Shown one piece after another: positions 22,430 to 32,261 of a stretch of 64,000 bases of DNA (position 1 is its first letter; every line of letters begins with the position of its first letter). Origin of the DNA: Ceratopteris richardii (Eukaryota; Streptophyta; Polypodiopsida; Polypodiales; Pteridaceae); the NCBI GenBank assembly GCA_020310875.1, contig CM035444.1, positions 19,098,698 through 19,162,697 on the forward strand, in the 5' to 3' direction. Position numbers and translations under genes: made by a program. The notes beneath the pieces are model-generated. The model saw nothing but the letters and a program-made list of their open reading frames with translations. It was not told the origin of the DNA and searched no databases.

Positions 22430-25400
22430 ATGAACCTTAGATCAGGACGACACCTAGCAAGAGAAAGACAAAGCCTTAGGTCATCAGAGGCTAGTGTCAA
22501 TCACACTGCAAGATCTTGGGCCCAGCAGTTGAGCCACCACTCTCATTACCCTAGCTCGGAGACCAGTGAGTCAGAAATGTCTCAAGGCATGGACAGACCT
22601 ACGGGAAGTTCACGAGTGCCTTATTTGTACAGGGTAGAAGGCCCTTACAAAACACAGCTGGAATATCTTAGGACCAACCGACTAGGTGCTAGCATCTATG
22701 AGGACGGCCTAGGAAGATCCGTGGTCCAGATTAAAAACCCTGACCAATCCATAGGACTAGAACACCCAGCTGTCAAGTTTGAAAATGGTGCATACCTGGA
22801 CAAAGAAGGAACTATATATGTAGTCACTAGTCACCCTGATAGGACCGATGACTTTGGGAATGTAATCTCAGAGGCGGACTTAGGGGACCTGGAACAAGGG
22901 AACATGGGTGCGGAACCTAGAACCCCTCGAGGTAAATCTGTTCTCACTAGGATTATCACACCTGAGTGGGTCCCCCAAGACAACAAGAGCATAGAGTTGC
23001 TCCTCAATCGAGAAACTGATGAAGCCTTTTGGAGGTATAAGTCTAATCAGCCAACAGACATAGGAAATATCATGATCTATGAGTTTAAGGATCCGGATAG
23101 CCCAGGCAGAGTGACCTACTTAGATCATGCTTCAGAACGGATCTTCGTGGTGACAGAAAATGATAGGCATGCCTACACTTGGAAGGGTGAATTTATTTTC
23201 CCCCAACCAAGATCAAATGTATCCTATGGTCACCCTGGGGCTGGAACTTCCCAAGCTCATGGTACGCAAAGAGACAGAAGTAGGGATAGACCAGAAGTAA
23301 GTTTCGCCAACCCTGTAGGCAGAGAAAGAACGAGAACAGAGACGAATAGGGTAGAACCTGAGATGCATAGAGCCCACAGGAACCAAAGAAATGTAGATGG
23401 ATTCCCTCTGCCGAGGCCTAGAGAGCATACAAGAACTTTGAGACCCACCCAGCTAGTTAAGTCCATGAAGAATTACTTTGACAGCACAGGAGATCCCTAT
23501 GATCATGTGGCAGAGTTCAAGCAAGTCTTGAGAGCTGAACAAGTGGAAGATCTGTTCACGCAGTACAATGCCTTCGGTCTAACCCTTAGGAACACGGCAC
23601 TTACATGGTTTCAGCCATTAGATGAGCGTCAGTTCAGGAGCATAGACCAACTCCTAGAGGCATTCATTGTAGAGTTCTCTAAGAGCGGCATAAGACACAA
23701 TACCTCCTCATTGATCCACAGCTTCAAACAGACCCCCCAAGAGACTGTCAGATTGGCCGGAAGAAGATTTAGACAATATCTGGAAAGGTGCCCTATTTCG
23801 GAGTTACCCACATCTGCTAAACAAGTAGCCTTATTCCTTGATGGATTGCTGAGTACGAAATTGAGATCCTATGTGTATCTGAAGGACCCTAGGACTATAG
23901 AAGAGTGTGTACGCATGTGCATTGACATTGAAGATAACCTAGGGGAAGAACTAGAGCTTTCCAAAATCTACAAAGATTCAGATAGTGCATCTAGTCACTC
24001 TTCCACGCAGTCCACATCAATTGAGGAACTTGCCGAAAAGGTAGCTCAGAAATTAGGTGTATCGAGCAAACAAATCCCAAGGTTTGCCCCTGTGAAAAGA
24101 TGCTATACATGCGGTGGTGACCATATGGCGAATGTCTGCCCTATTATGGCTCAACCCCAAGTAAACCCTAGTAGCCAGTACTGCACCATAGAACGGAGAT
24201 ACACCAATCACACCGCACAAGATTGCCCATACAACAAGCAGGCAGTTAGGCAACCCTACCCGCAGCCCTACCAACAAGGCAGATACCAAAACCAAAATCC
24301 ACCACCACAATATGCTAGACCCCAACAAACCTACCAACCACAATATCAGGCCCAACAGAGACCCCAACCGGTACTAGCTCAACAGCCCCCAAACCCCGCT
24401 AACGTGATTCCAGTAAAGTATGCTGTTGCAGAAGAAAACCTGAATAGGGCCATAGTACCAGTAACCCCATTGATCTCGGAAAGTGACCCAAGTGACCATA
24501 GCTTTGATTCTACACATGTCGATAGTCCCCAGGCTTACTACATGCAGTCTCCAGAACATGGTGAGTCTTACTATAGTGAGGAACCAAGTGAACCTAGTTG
24601 GGAGTCAGATTACACGAACGTCATGTATGCAAACCCCAACCCCAGGCCTCAACCTAGGCAAGTAAGACCTCCATTCCCAAGAGGACCGTGCTACAGATGC
24701 CAAGGAGATCATCTCATCCGTGATTGTCCCTTACCCCCACCTACACAACCCCAGTCAGTGACTATCCAAGGTTTTTGCCAAGATTGTGGAAAAGAGCATC
24801 TTTTACGAGATTGCCCAAAGAACCCCAATAATATGCCAAAAATCACTCCGATCAATGTGATTGGTTTGGTTGTAGATTCCTCAAGAAGCGTCACTTCCAC
24901 TGCACCAGTGCAGGTAGTCACTAGAGCTCAGGCATTGCAGCAAAACCAAGAGACAAACCAGGATAAGAACTCAGAGGCTAGTGAAACCGAGAGCATAACA
25001 AAGAAAAGGACTAGAGCATGGAAAGATAGTCGGGAAAGAATGAAAAGACAATGGGCTAAAAAGATGAGTGAACTTGAGGAAAGCATAAGAGAAACCAAAG
25101 CTAGGATAACTGAAATCACCTCTCAAATCCCCTCTCACAATACCCCGCCGCCACCCCTACCATCTCCATCTGACCCACCACCTTCCCCACCACGTCATAC
25201 GATTCCACCACCTCCTAGGGTAGGATCAGTGTTAGCTGATCCCACTCCTGAAGACATAGACATGATGCTCAAAGCATATCAGGCCAGAATACAAGAAGGG
25301 CCAAACGTCACGGATCATGCCAAGTGCTATCCTAGAGCTGACCTAGAGATAGAAAGAACCAAACTGTGCGCGAAAATGGTCGCATTGGCTCAGACTATGT

Positions 25401-28400
25401 TTGAAGCCAGTCGCCTTTTCAATTACTCGGGCTCAGCCAAAACGCAATTACACTTGGATGGATTCCTAGAGAAGTTAGAGGAAATAATTGCAAGATCTGC
25501 CAAGGAAGAAAAAAATCAAGAAAAAGATAAAGCAAGCAGAAACATGAAGCATTCCCCGTCAGAAGTGTATGTGGCCAATTCCACTAAACCAGACTCCTTT
25601 CCCTCCTTAGAAAGATTAGAAAGGCTAATTGCACAGCCAGAAAAGGAGCCTACCCCTCAAAGAAAGGAAAGGGCAAGAGAACGGATAAGCCAGCCTCTTC
25701 AGGAAGCCCATGTGCCTCCTCAAGGAGCCTATCTTCCTCCCCAAAGGTCACAGGAGCCTCCCTCGAAAGCATATGTACCTCCACAGGTAACCCACATTCC
25801 TTCCCAGAGAGCGTATGAGCCTGTTTGGAAAAGTAATAGCATAAGTAATCCTCCCCAAGAAGCTTGTGCTTCAGCTATCTATGACAACGAGGAAAGAGCC
25901 AACGATAGAATAAGCCCTCCTTCCCAGGTAGCATATGTACCTAATTCTACGGAGCCAGACACTTCTTCTTCTATGAATCGGTTTGCACCAGACTTCCTAC
26001 GAGAGATTCAAGAAGACAAATGGGATAACGAAAGTGAGGTCGCCCCTCCTTTTGAACTTGTGGACGATGCACACGACCAATTCCCACAAGACATCCCATC
26101 AATTTACGGGGAACATGAGAGTGCTCAATCTCATGAGAGATTGGACTTTGAGTCTAATTCCATACAGGAGCTACCCCACTTCACAGGCCCATGGGAAGCA
26201 AAGTCCACATGTATGAGAGCACCCACAGTCATGGTAAGGAACGACGACTCAGTCATACCGAGGAACACGGAGGTAGTAACGAACACCAAGGTGCAACGCG
26301 ATCTCACTTTGGAAGAGCTGCCTGAGGATAGACCAAACGCGCGGAAATATGTAGCTAGTCAAGTAACTGAAACTGCAAAACCTCGTTCCCGGGTAGGATC
26401 CCATAGGACAGTACCGGAAATTCCCTTGGATAAGATAGGAGATATGTGTGAAGGTGAAGAAGGGAACACCTACCTTCCCATCACCTACCAGGACTACACC
26501 ACGAAGGCAATTTTGGACTCAGGTGCAGGAGTTGCAATTGCCACTACCTCCTTATGGAAGCGTTGGGGCAAGCCGGCACTCAGGCCGACGAGAATGAAAT
26601 TGCAAATGGCCGATGGTCACATAGAGAGACCCCTAGGATTGCTAGAAGGAATAACTCTCACCACTTGTGGTGTCGAGTTTGAACATACCTTTGCCATATG
26701 TGACTTCAGCAAAAATCATGCCTATGAGATGATTTTGGGAAGACCATTCATGCGACAGTTGCAAGTGGTACAGGATTGGGGAACCAATTCTTTGTACCTG
26801 CAGCACTTAGGTGTTACAACCAAAGTCAATCTCAAGGATTATTCTCATAGAGATGTCCCTCCTATCCAATGGAATCCCATCCATAGAGCCAAAGATGATA
26901 CAGAATCTGTGCATTCCATAGGATCAGGATCCTCCTGGATGCACGAAGACACTCACTTATGGATGTGCAAAGTAGCAGTGGAGGAAGAGAAGAGAGAAAA
27001 GGCTAGAGAAATAGGTGTAAACGAAACCCATAGACCCATTCAAGACCCAGCCTATGCACCTGTAGTTTTTCCAGACGAGGAATTTGAACCCCATGGCTGG
27101 GCAGAAATTTTAGCAACAATGGACGTAGCCATCAATGAAGAACAATGGACACCTCACTGTGATGAGGATGGCTATGATATTTCAGTCTTCTCCATAGAGC
27201 CAATCATGGGAGAGGCAGTTCTAGAAGAATGCGAACCTAGCCCTGATGCATTTGAGGATGCAAGTGACTCCGATCTAGAGTCAATCATTATGGACCCACC
27301 ATTTGCATCAGATGAAGAATATCTCCAGGAAGTGGAATTTCAACCTCAGAAGCATGGAGAAGTTACAAATGATGTAAGATTAGCAACGCATATGACCCCT
27401 AAGGAAGAAGGAAAGAAACGAAAGAAGAGAGAAGCCTTACCAGAAGAGGAAGAATCTTTGTTTGAGGTCCCAGAAAATTTTAAGAAGTACGAGATAGATG
27501 ACAGGAGAGTCATGATAAGAATGCCTAAACGAGAGGCACAATCAGGAGAGGCCTATGATAACAAAGAAACCACCAAGAAAATAGTAGTGGCCATAGAAGA
27601 AGGAGAGGAGAGATGCACGTATATAGGCCATGACCTGACAGAAGAAGAAGAGTACGAATTGATTACCTTGCTAAGAGAATACAGAGATGTATTCGCTTGG
27701 AGTTACAAGGATTTGAAAGGTGTTGACCCTGACATATGCTCACACACCATCCCCATGACCTCAGATGCCAAACCCTCTAAGCAAAAGCCTTATACATATA
27801 ACGATAACTATGCTGCTAAGATCAAGGAAGAGATAGATAGACTGGTCGAAGCTGGATTTATCTATGAAATTGAGCACACTGAATGGGTATCCCCCATCGT
27901 AGTGGTGCCCAAGAAGAATGGCAAGTTGCGTGTGTGCATTAACTTGAAAAAGGTTAATGCCGCCACTATTCGAGATAACTATCCGCTTCCCATCACAGAA
28001 CATCTCTTAGAAAGAGTGGCAGGCAAGGAAGTGTACAACTTCCTCGATGGATTTTCGGGTTACAATCAAGTAGCCATAGCTCCAGAGGATCAGCATAAGA
28101 CAGCCTTTGCCACAGAATGGGGCATCTTTGCTTTTAGAGTAATGCCATTTGGGCTTACCAATGCACCAGCTACCTTCCAAAGGCTGATGTGCCACGTGTT
28201 TAAGGAGTTTCTGGGGAAGAGTTTAGAAGTCTATGTTGATGATCTTTGTGCTCATTCCAATGTTAGACAAACCCATATTCCTGAACTCAGACAAATCTTT
28301 GACAAATGTAGAGAATATCAAGTCTGCCTAAACCCAGAAAAGTGCGTTTTTATGGTCAGGCAAGGCAAGATTCTAGGACACATAGTGTCAAAGAATGGCA

Positions 28401-31183
28401 TATCTACCGACGAAGAAAAAGTGAGAGCCATAGCAGAGCTACCTAGGCCCAAGAATGTCAAGGAAGTACAAGCTTTCATGGGGCATTGTGGTTATTATCG
28501 ACGATTTATACACATGTATGCTGTCATTGCAAAGCCCATGTACGGACTTCTGACTAACTTTGAGTGGATGGATGAATGTGAGAATTCCTTCCAAGAGCTT
28601 AAACGAAGATTATGTTCAGCACCAATCTTGACCACACCAGATTGGAATAAGCCATTCCATGTTCACGTTGATGCATCCAATTATGCTATTGGATGCGTAC
28701 TCGCACAACCTACTGGTGAAGGTAATATGGATCTTCCAATTGCCTATGCCAGTAGACAATTGAATGCAGCTGAACGGAATTACACCACTACAGAGCGCGA
28801 AGGATTAGGCATGGTATATGCAGTCAAGAAATTTAGGCACTATTTGCTTGCAAATAAGTTTAAATTTTTTACTGATCATCAGGCATTGTTATATCTCGTA
28901 AACAAGCCATGCAATACAGGAAGATTAGTGAGATGGTTTCTCTTGCTAATGGAATATGACTTTGAGGTTGTGGTAAGAAAAGGTAGGACTCACTTGAGAG
29001 CAGATCATCTCTCTAGGCTCACATCGGGAGAAGCCCCACAAGGAGTGTCAGATGACCTTCCTGATGCTTACTTGTTTAATTTGGAAGTTATACCGCAGTG
29101 GGCTAAGCCATTGGTGCCAGTATTGACGTACGGGCCCAACCATCCAGTGGTAAACACACGGAATAGAGAGATCGTAAAAGCCCAAAAGTATCACATCATG
29201 GCCGAAAGCATGTACAAGCACACAGATCAAGGGATCTTGGCTTGTTGCGTAGAAGAGGATGAGTACGCTAAATGGTTGCAATTAGCACATGTAGGTGCAT
29301 TAGAGCAACACCATTCAAAGCAACGAACTTTACAGACCTTAAAGAGACTCGGAGTACATTGGCCAACTATGGAAGCTGATGTCCAAAAGTTGTGCAAGGA
29401 ATGCCCAATCTGTTGCACTAAACCACCTGTGGAACATGCCACTCTCTATCAAGTATCCATTGTGCCAGATTGGAGTGAACCTCTAGTATCATTCTTGAGG
29501 ACAAACACATTCCCTCCAGATATGACTCTAGCTAGGAAAAGGAGTTTAGAACAAGAAGCCCAGGATTACTCACTCATAGGTGATAATCTATATAAGCGTG
29601 GTAAAGATGGTTACCTGAGATTATGTGTCCATGAAGGTGAATATCTCAAAATCTTGGAGACTGCGCACCAAGGTGTAGCAGGAGGACACTTTGGACCAGA
29701 TCGGGTGATCAAGGCAATATTGTTTGCGGGCTTCTGGTGGCCTACCCTTCACATGGATGCACATACCTATGTGAAACGGTGTGATGTCTGTCAGAGGACT
29801 CAGTATCCTATACGCAAAGATGAGATGCCACTGAAACCTATGATGGGTGGACGTGCATTCTCTAAGTGGGGAATAGACTTCGTAGGTCCTATTAATCCCC
29901 CAGCAAAGGGTTCTCATGCGGAATACATCATTGTGGCAACAGATTATCTCACCAAGTGGGTAGAGGTAAAAGCTACAACCAAGAACGATGCTCAAACAAC
30001 TGCCAAATTCTTGTTTGAGAATATATTCACAAGATACGGGCTACCTATAGAGCTTGTAAGTGATAGAGGCACTCATTTCTTGAACGAAGTGATTGAAAAT
30101 CTACTCCAAGAATTCTTGGTAATACACAAGAAGTCTGCCCCTTATCACCCTCAAGCTAATGGGCAAGCTGAGAGCACTAATAAGATCCTATGCAATGTAC
30201 TGACGAAATTAGTGAACACTAAACGCTCTGACTGGGACAAACAGCTACACCATGCTGTTTGGGCATACCGAGTTGCCTACAAAACGGTACTCCAAGCCAC
30301 CCCCTTTCAGATGGTATTCGGTCAAAACGCTGTGCTACCCTTGGATTTCCTGATTCCTACGTTGAAAGTAGCACAAGAGCACGAATGGACAGGTCACGAA
30401 CTCTCCTCTAGGATCTTTGACCTCGAACGATTAGGGGAAACAAGACTAAGAGCCGCTGCAGGAATATATGCAGCCAAGAAGAGACAGAAGGCATATTTTG
30501 ATGCCCATGTGAAGGATAAAGGCTTGAAAGCAGGCGATCTAGTCCTAGTCTATACACTCAAACAACACGCGAGGAAGCTAGAAAAGAGAGGCTACGGACC
30601 TATGATCATCAATAGGATCTCCACAAGTGGAGCAGTACAATTGGCCACATTAGAGGGTGATGTTCTCCCAAATTATATTAGCGGTTGCAGAGTCAAGTTG
30701 TATCAGGAACCCCTCACGGAGGAAATGCTTAGCCGACTCAACACTGCTAAGAAACGCAAAGAGGAAGAAAAGCGAGTGCGAGAAGAAGCTCAAGCAGAAG
30801 CTTTAGAACGCATTAGAAGGATGAAATTACGTAGGCGAGGTAGAGAGCAGCCTAGGACAAATGACTATGCAGATCAAGGCTATCATATGGCAATGTGTGA
30901 AGTCACAGGAACCAGCTCACCTAGGATAACTGATCGACGTCCTTTCGTAACCCTAGATATAGGACAAGGAAAAAGTGCAAGGACTGTAAGAGCCTTGATT
31001 GACTCAGGTGCAGCCACTAGTGCTGTTAAATTGTCTTACTGTCAAGAGTTGCAGTTAACTGTCAATCCTGTGGAAGCATATCTCATAGGACTGGGAGGCG
31101 TGGAAACCCCTTGCATGGGCGAGGTGGAACTCCCCCTCTACCTTCATGATGAGGCAATGACAGTTAAAGTACTGGTGTGTTAG
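22430..31183 (+). CDS. Gypsy gag-pol polyprotein of element B (2917 aa to first stop)
   Basis: One frame begins at MNLRSG, a start also conserved in A. Order by residue: an unrecognised N-terminal domain (1-330); a retrotransposon gag core (about 334-520); zinc knuckles CYTCGGDHMANVCP (558), a degenerate one near 585, CYRCQGDHLIRDCP (754) and CQDCGKEHLLRDCP (783), separated by Pro/Gln-rich linkers; a coiled, charged linker; protease 1 with LDSGAG (D1363) and ILGRPF; RT about 1790-1990 with YVDD at 1935-1938; RNase H from about 2078; zinc module 1 ending CPIC (2325-2328); zinc module 2 ending CDVC (about 2450); integrase core D2483, D2545, E2581; integrase C-terminus; protease 2 with LIDSGAA (D2858). 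A TAG then ends the frame inside protease 2. It would act in particle assembly, reverse transcription and integration. Confidence 0.95.
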   Translation: MNLRSGRHLARERQSLRSSEASVNHTARSWAQQLSHHSHYPSSETSESEMSQGMDRPTGSSRVPYLYRVEGPYKTQLEYLRTNRLGASIYEDGLGRSVVQIKNPDQSIGLEHPAVKFENGAYLDKEGTIYVVTSHPDRTDDFGNVISEADLGDLEQGNMGAEPRTPRGKSVLTRIITPEWVPQDNKSIELLLNRETDEAFWRYKSNQPTDIGNIMIYEFKDPDSPGRVTYLDHASERIFVVTENDRHAYTWKGEFIFPQPRSNVSYGHPGAGTSQAHGTQRDRSRDRPEVSFANPVGRERTRTETNRVEPEMHRAHRNQRNVDGFPLPRPREHTRTLRPTQLVKSMKNYFDSTGDPYDHVAEFKQVLRAEQVEDLFTQYNAFGLTLRNTALTWFQPLDERQFRSIDQLLEAFIVEFSKSGIRHNTSSLIHSFKQTPQETVRLAGRRFRQYLERCPISELPTSAKQVALFLDGLLSTKLRSYVYLKDPRTIEECVRMCIDIEDNLGEELELSKIYKDSDSASSHSSTQSTSIEELAEKVAQKLGVSSKQIPRFAPVKRCYTCGGDHMANVCPIMAQPQVNPSSQYCTIERRYTNHTAQDCPYNKQAVRQPYPQPYQQGRYQNQNPPPQYARPQQTYQPQYQAQQRPQPVLAQQPPNPANVIPVKYAVAEENLNRAIVPVTPLISESDPSDHSFDSTHVDSPQAYYMQSPEHGESYYSEEPSEPSWESDYTNVMYANPNPRPQPRQVRPPFPRGPCYRCQGDHLIRDCPLPPPTQPQSVTIQGFCQDCGKEHLLRDCPKNPNNMPKITPINVIGLVVDSSRSVTSTAPVQVVTRAQALQQNQETNQDKNSEASETESITKKRTRAWKDSRERMKRQWAKKMSELEESIRETKARITEITSQIPSHNTPPPPLPSPSDPPPSPPRHTIPPPPRVGSVLADPTPEDIDMMLKAYQARIQEGPNVTDHAKCYPRADLEIERTKLCAKMVALAQTMFEASRLFNYSGSAKTQLHLDGFLEKLEEIIARSAKEEKNQEKDKASRNMKHSPSEVYVANSTKPDSFPSLERLERLIAQPEKEPTPQRKERARERISQPLQEAHVPPQGAYLPPQRSQEPPSKAYVPPQVTHIPSQRAYEPVWKSNSISNPPQEACASAIYDNEERANDRISPPSQVAYVPNSTEPDTSSSMNRFAPDFLREIQEDKWDNESEVAPPFELVDDAHDQFPQDIPSIYGEHESAQSHERLDFESNSIQELPHFTGPWEAKSTCMRAPTVMVRNDDSVIPRNTEVVTNTKVQRDLTLEELPEDRPNARKYVASQVTETAKPRSRVGSHRTVPEIPLDKIGDMCEGEEGNTYLPITYQDYTTKAILDSGAGVAIATTSLWKRWGKPALRPTRMKLQMADGHIERPLGLLEGITLTTCGVEFEHTFAICDFSKNHAYEMILGRPFMRQLQVVQDWGTNSLYLQHLGVTTKVNLKDYSHRDVPPIQWNPIHRAKDDTESVHSIGSGSSWMHEDTHLWMCKVAVEEEKREKAREIGVNETHRPIQDPAYAPVVFPDEEFEPHGWAEILATMDVAINEEQWTPHCDEDGYDISVFSIEPIMGEAVLEECEPSPDAFEDASDSDLESIIMDPPFASDEEYLQEVEFQPQKHGEVTNDVRLATHMTPKEEGKKRKKREALPEEEESLFEVPENFKKYEIDDRRVMIRMPKREAQSGEAYDNKETTKKIVVAIEEGEERCTYIGHDLTEEEEYELITLLREYRDVFAWSYKDLKGVDPDICSHTIPMTSDAKPSKQKPYTYNDNYAAKIKEEIDRLVEAGFIYEIEHTEWVSPIVVVPKKNGKLRVCINLKKVNAATIRDNYPLPITEHLLERVAGKEVYNFLDGFSGYNQVAIAPEDQHKTAFATEWGIFAFRVMPFGLTNAPATFQRLMCHVFKEFLGKSLEVYVDDLCAHSNVRQTHIPELRQIFDKCREYQVCLNPEKCVFMVRQGKILGHIVSKNGISTDEEKVRAIAELPRPKNVKEVQAFMGHCGYYRRFIHMYAVIAKPMYGLLTNFEWMDECENSFQELKRRLCSAPILTTPDWNKPFHVHVDASNYAIGCVLAQPTGEGNMDLPIAYASRQLNAAERNYTTTEREGLGMVYAVKKFRHYLLANKFKFFTDHQALLYLVNKPCNTGRLVRWFLLLMEYDFEVVVRKGRTHLRADHLSRLTSGEAPQGVSDDLPDAYLFNLEVIPQWAKPLVPVLTYGPNHPVVNTRNREIVKAQKYHIMAESMYKHTDQGILACCVEEDEYAKWLQLAHVGALEQHHSKQRTLQTLKRLGVHWPTMEADVQKLCKECPICCTKPPVEHATLYQVSIVPDWSEPLVSFLRTNTFPPDMTLARKRSLEQEAQDYSLIGDNLYKRGKDGYLRLCVHEGEYLKILETAHQGVAGGHFGPDRVIKAILFAGFWWPTLHMDAHTYVKRCDVCQRTQYPIRKDEMPLKPMMGGRAFSKWGIDFVGPINPPAKGSHAEYIIVATDYLTKWVEVKATTKNDAQTTAKFLFENIFTRYGLPIELVSDRGTHFLNEVIENLLQEFLVIHKKSAPYHPQANGQAESTNKILCNVLTKLVNTKRSDWDKQLHHAVWAYRVAYKTVLQATPFQMVFGQNAVLPLDFLIPTLKVAQEHEWTGHELSSRIFDLERLGETRLRAAAGIYAAKKRQKAYFDAHVKDKGLKAGDLVLVYTLKQHARKLEKRGYGPMIINRISTSGAVQLATLEGDVLPNYISGCRVKLYQEPLTEEMLSRLNTAKKRKEEEKRVREEAQAEALERIRRMKLRRRGREQPRTNDYADQGYHMAMCEVTGTSSPRITDRRPFVTLDIGQGKSARTVRALIDSGAATSAVKLSYCQELQLTVNPVEAYLIGLGGVETPCMGEVELPLYLHDEAMTVKVLVC

Positions 31184-32056
31184 GATGAAGATCTCACTGA
31201 ACCTCTTATCTTGGGTCAAGATTGGATCTATGACCAAGCAGTCAATTTAAACCTAAGAAGTGGACTTCTTCAGGTATGGGTCAATCATAGTCGAGTTACA
31301 GTAGAATTAGACAATGGAGCACTCAAGGAACTAGGAAAGGCACAGACTCCTGGTCCTTCCAGGGGTGCACATGAAGTTGACCATGCTGTTCTTGTCCAAA
31401 ACTATGTGTTGCAGAGGAAGGATATTCACAAAAAAGGAGTCCGGGATGCAAAGGAACTCCCTTCTTTTCCAAAGGCCAGAAGAAGGCAACAAACCAAGGT
31501 GGATCACAGGCCGAAGAAGCAGAGTGCTACCTATGTCAGGGATCCAAAGTACCTGCGCAGCAAAATGTCCCAGCAAGTGAAACAAGTGTGGGTGCGGAAA
31601 GGCGAACACCCGGTTGCACTCAAGCCAACCACCCGAGCCCAGCCTCTTATTAGTAACCAACAACACGACACTAATAAGAAGTCTTTCGGAAATTCTTCTA
31701 CTAACGTGAAACATATTTGGGTGCCCAAGAAGTCGAGGAAGGCTAGCCCACAATCAAGACAAATTTGGGTGCCTAAGGCTTGCTTGATGGCACAAGTAGC
31801 TACGCTGAGGCCACAACCTAAACAGCATAACGCAGCTACGCATACTGCCAGTATTCACTCGTTCTCGACACTCCTGAACACACCAAGACCCAAGAGCGTG
31901 CATGTAATCAATTGTAAATGGGTCCCAAAAAGGCCTCGGTTTCAAACCACGACACCGAGAAAGCTCTGTAGAGACTCTCCGAAACCGAAAGCAAAGCCCA
32001 TTCACTGCATTTGGCAGCCTAGGGCCTGTAATAAACCCCCCGACCCCAATTTGTAA
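31184..32056 (+). pseudogene. Gag-pol C-terminal tail of B, cut off by an in-frame TAG
   Basis: The same reading frame continues after the TAG at 31181-31183. It holds the end of protease 2 (LILGQDWIYD), as in A, then a basic tail of about 280 residues with spaced aromatic repeats: QVWVRK, HIWVPK, QIWVPK, CKWVPK, CIWQPR. A has an uninterrupted version. Whether the TAG is a dead mutation or a readthrough point cannot be told from one copy. The role of the repeats is unknown. Confidence 0.8.
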
Positions 32057-32261
32057 ATTCATACCCACTTACTAACTGCAATAGTTTCCTAGGACAACAC
32101 AATCACTAACTACACACACTGTCTTCATGCACTTACTAACCACTAACTCACCATCTACCTCATGTTAATGTTGTAACAGGGACAACAACGGATTTATTTT
32201 GTCCATTACGATGTTAACACTTGGTTCTATATTCTCACAGAACCAATCAGCAAACAGGGCC
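32057..32261 (+). other. Spacer between gag-pol and 3' ORF of B
   Basis: About 200 bases without a domain. TATTCTCACAG near 32230-32240 is a plausible splice acceptor just upstream of the conserved start MAEAG at 32262, which could allow expression from a spliced RNA. Confidence 0.4.
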
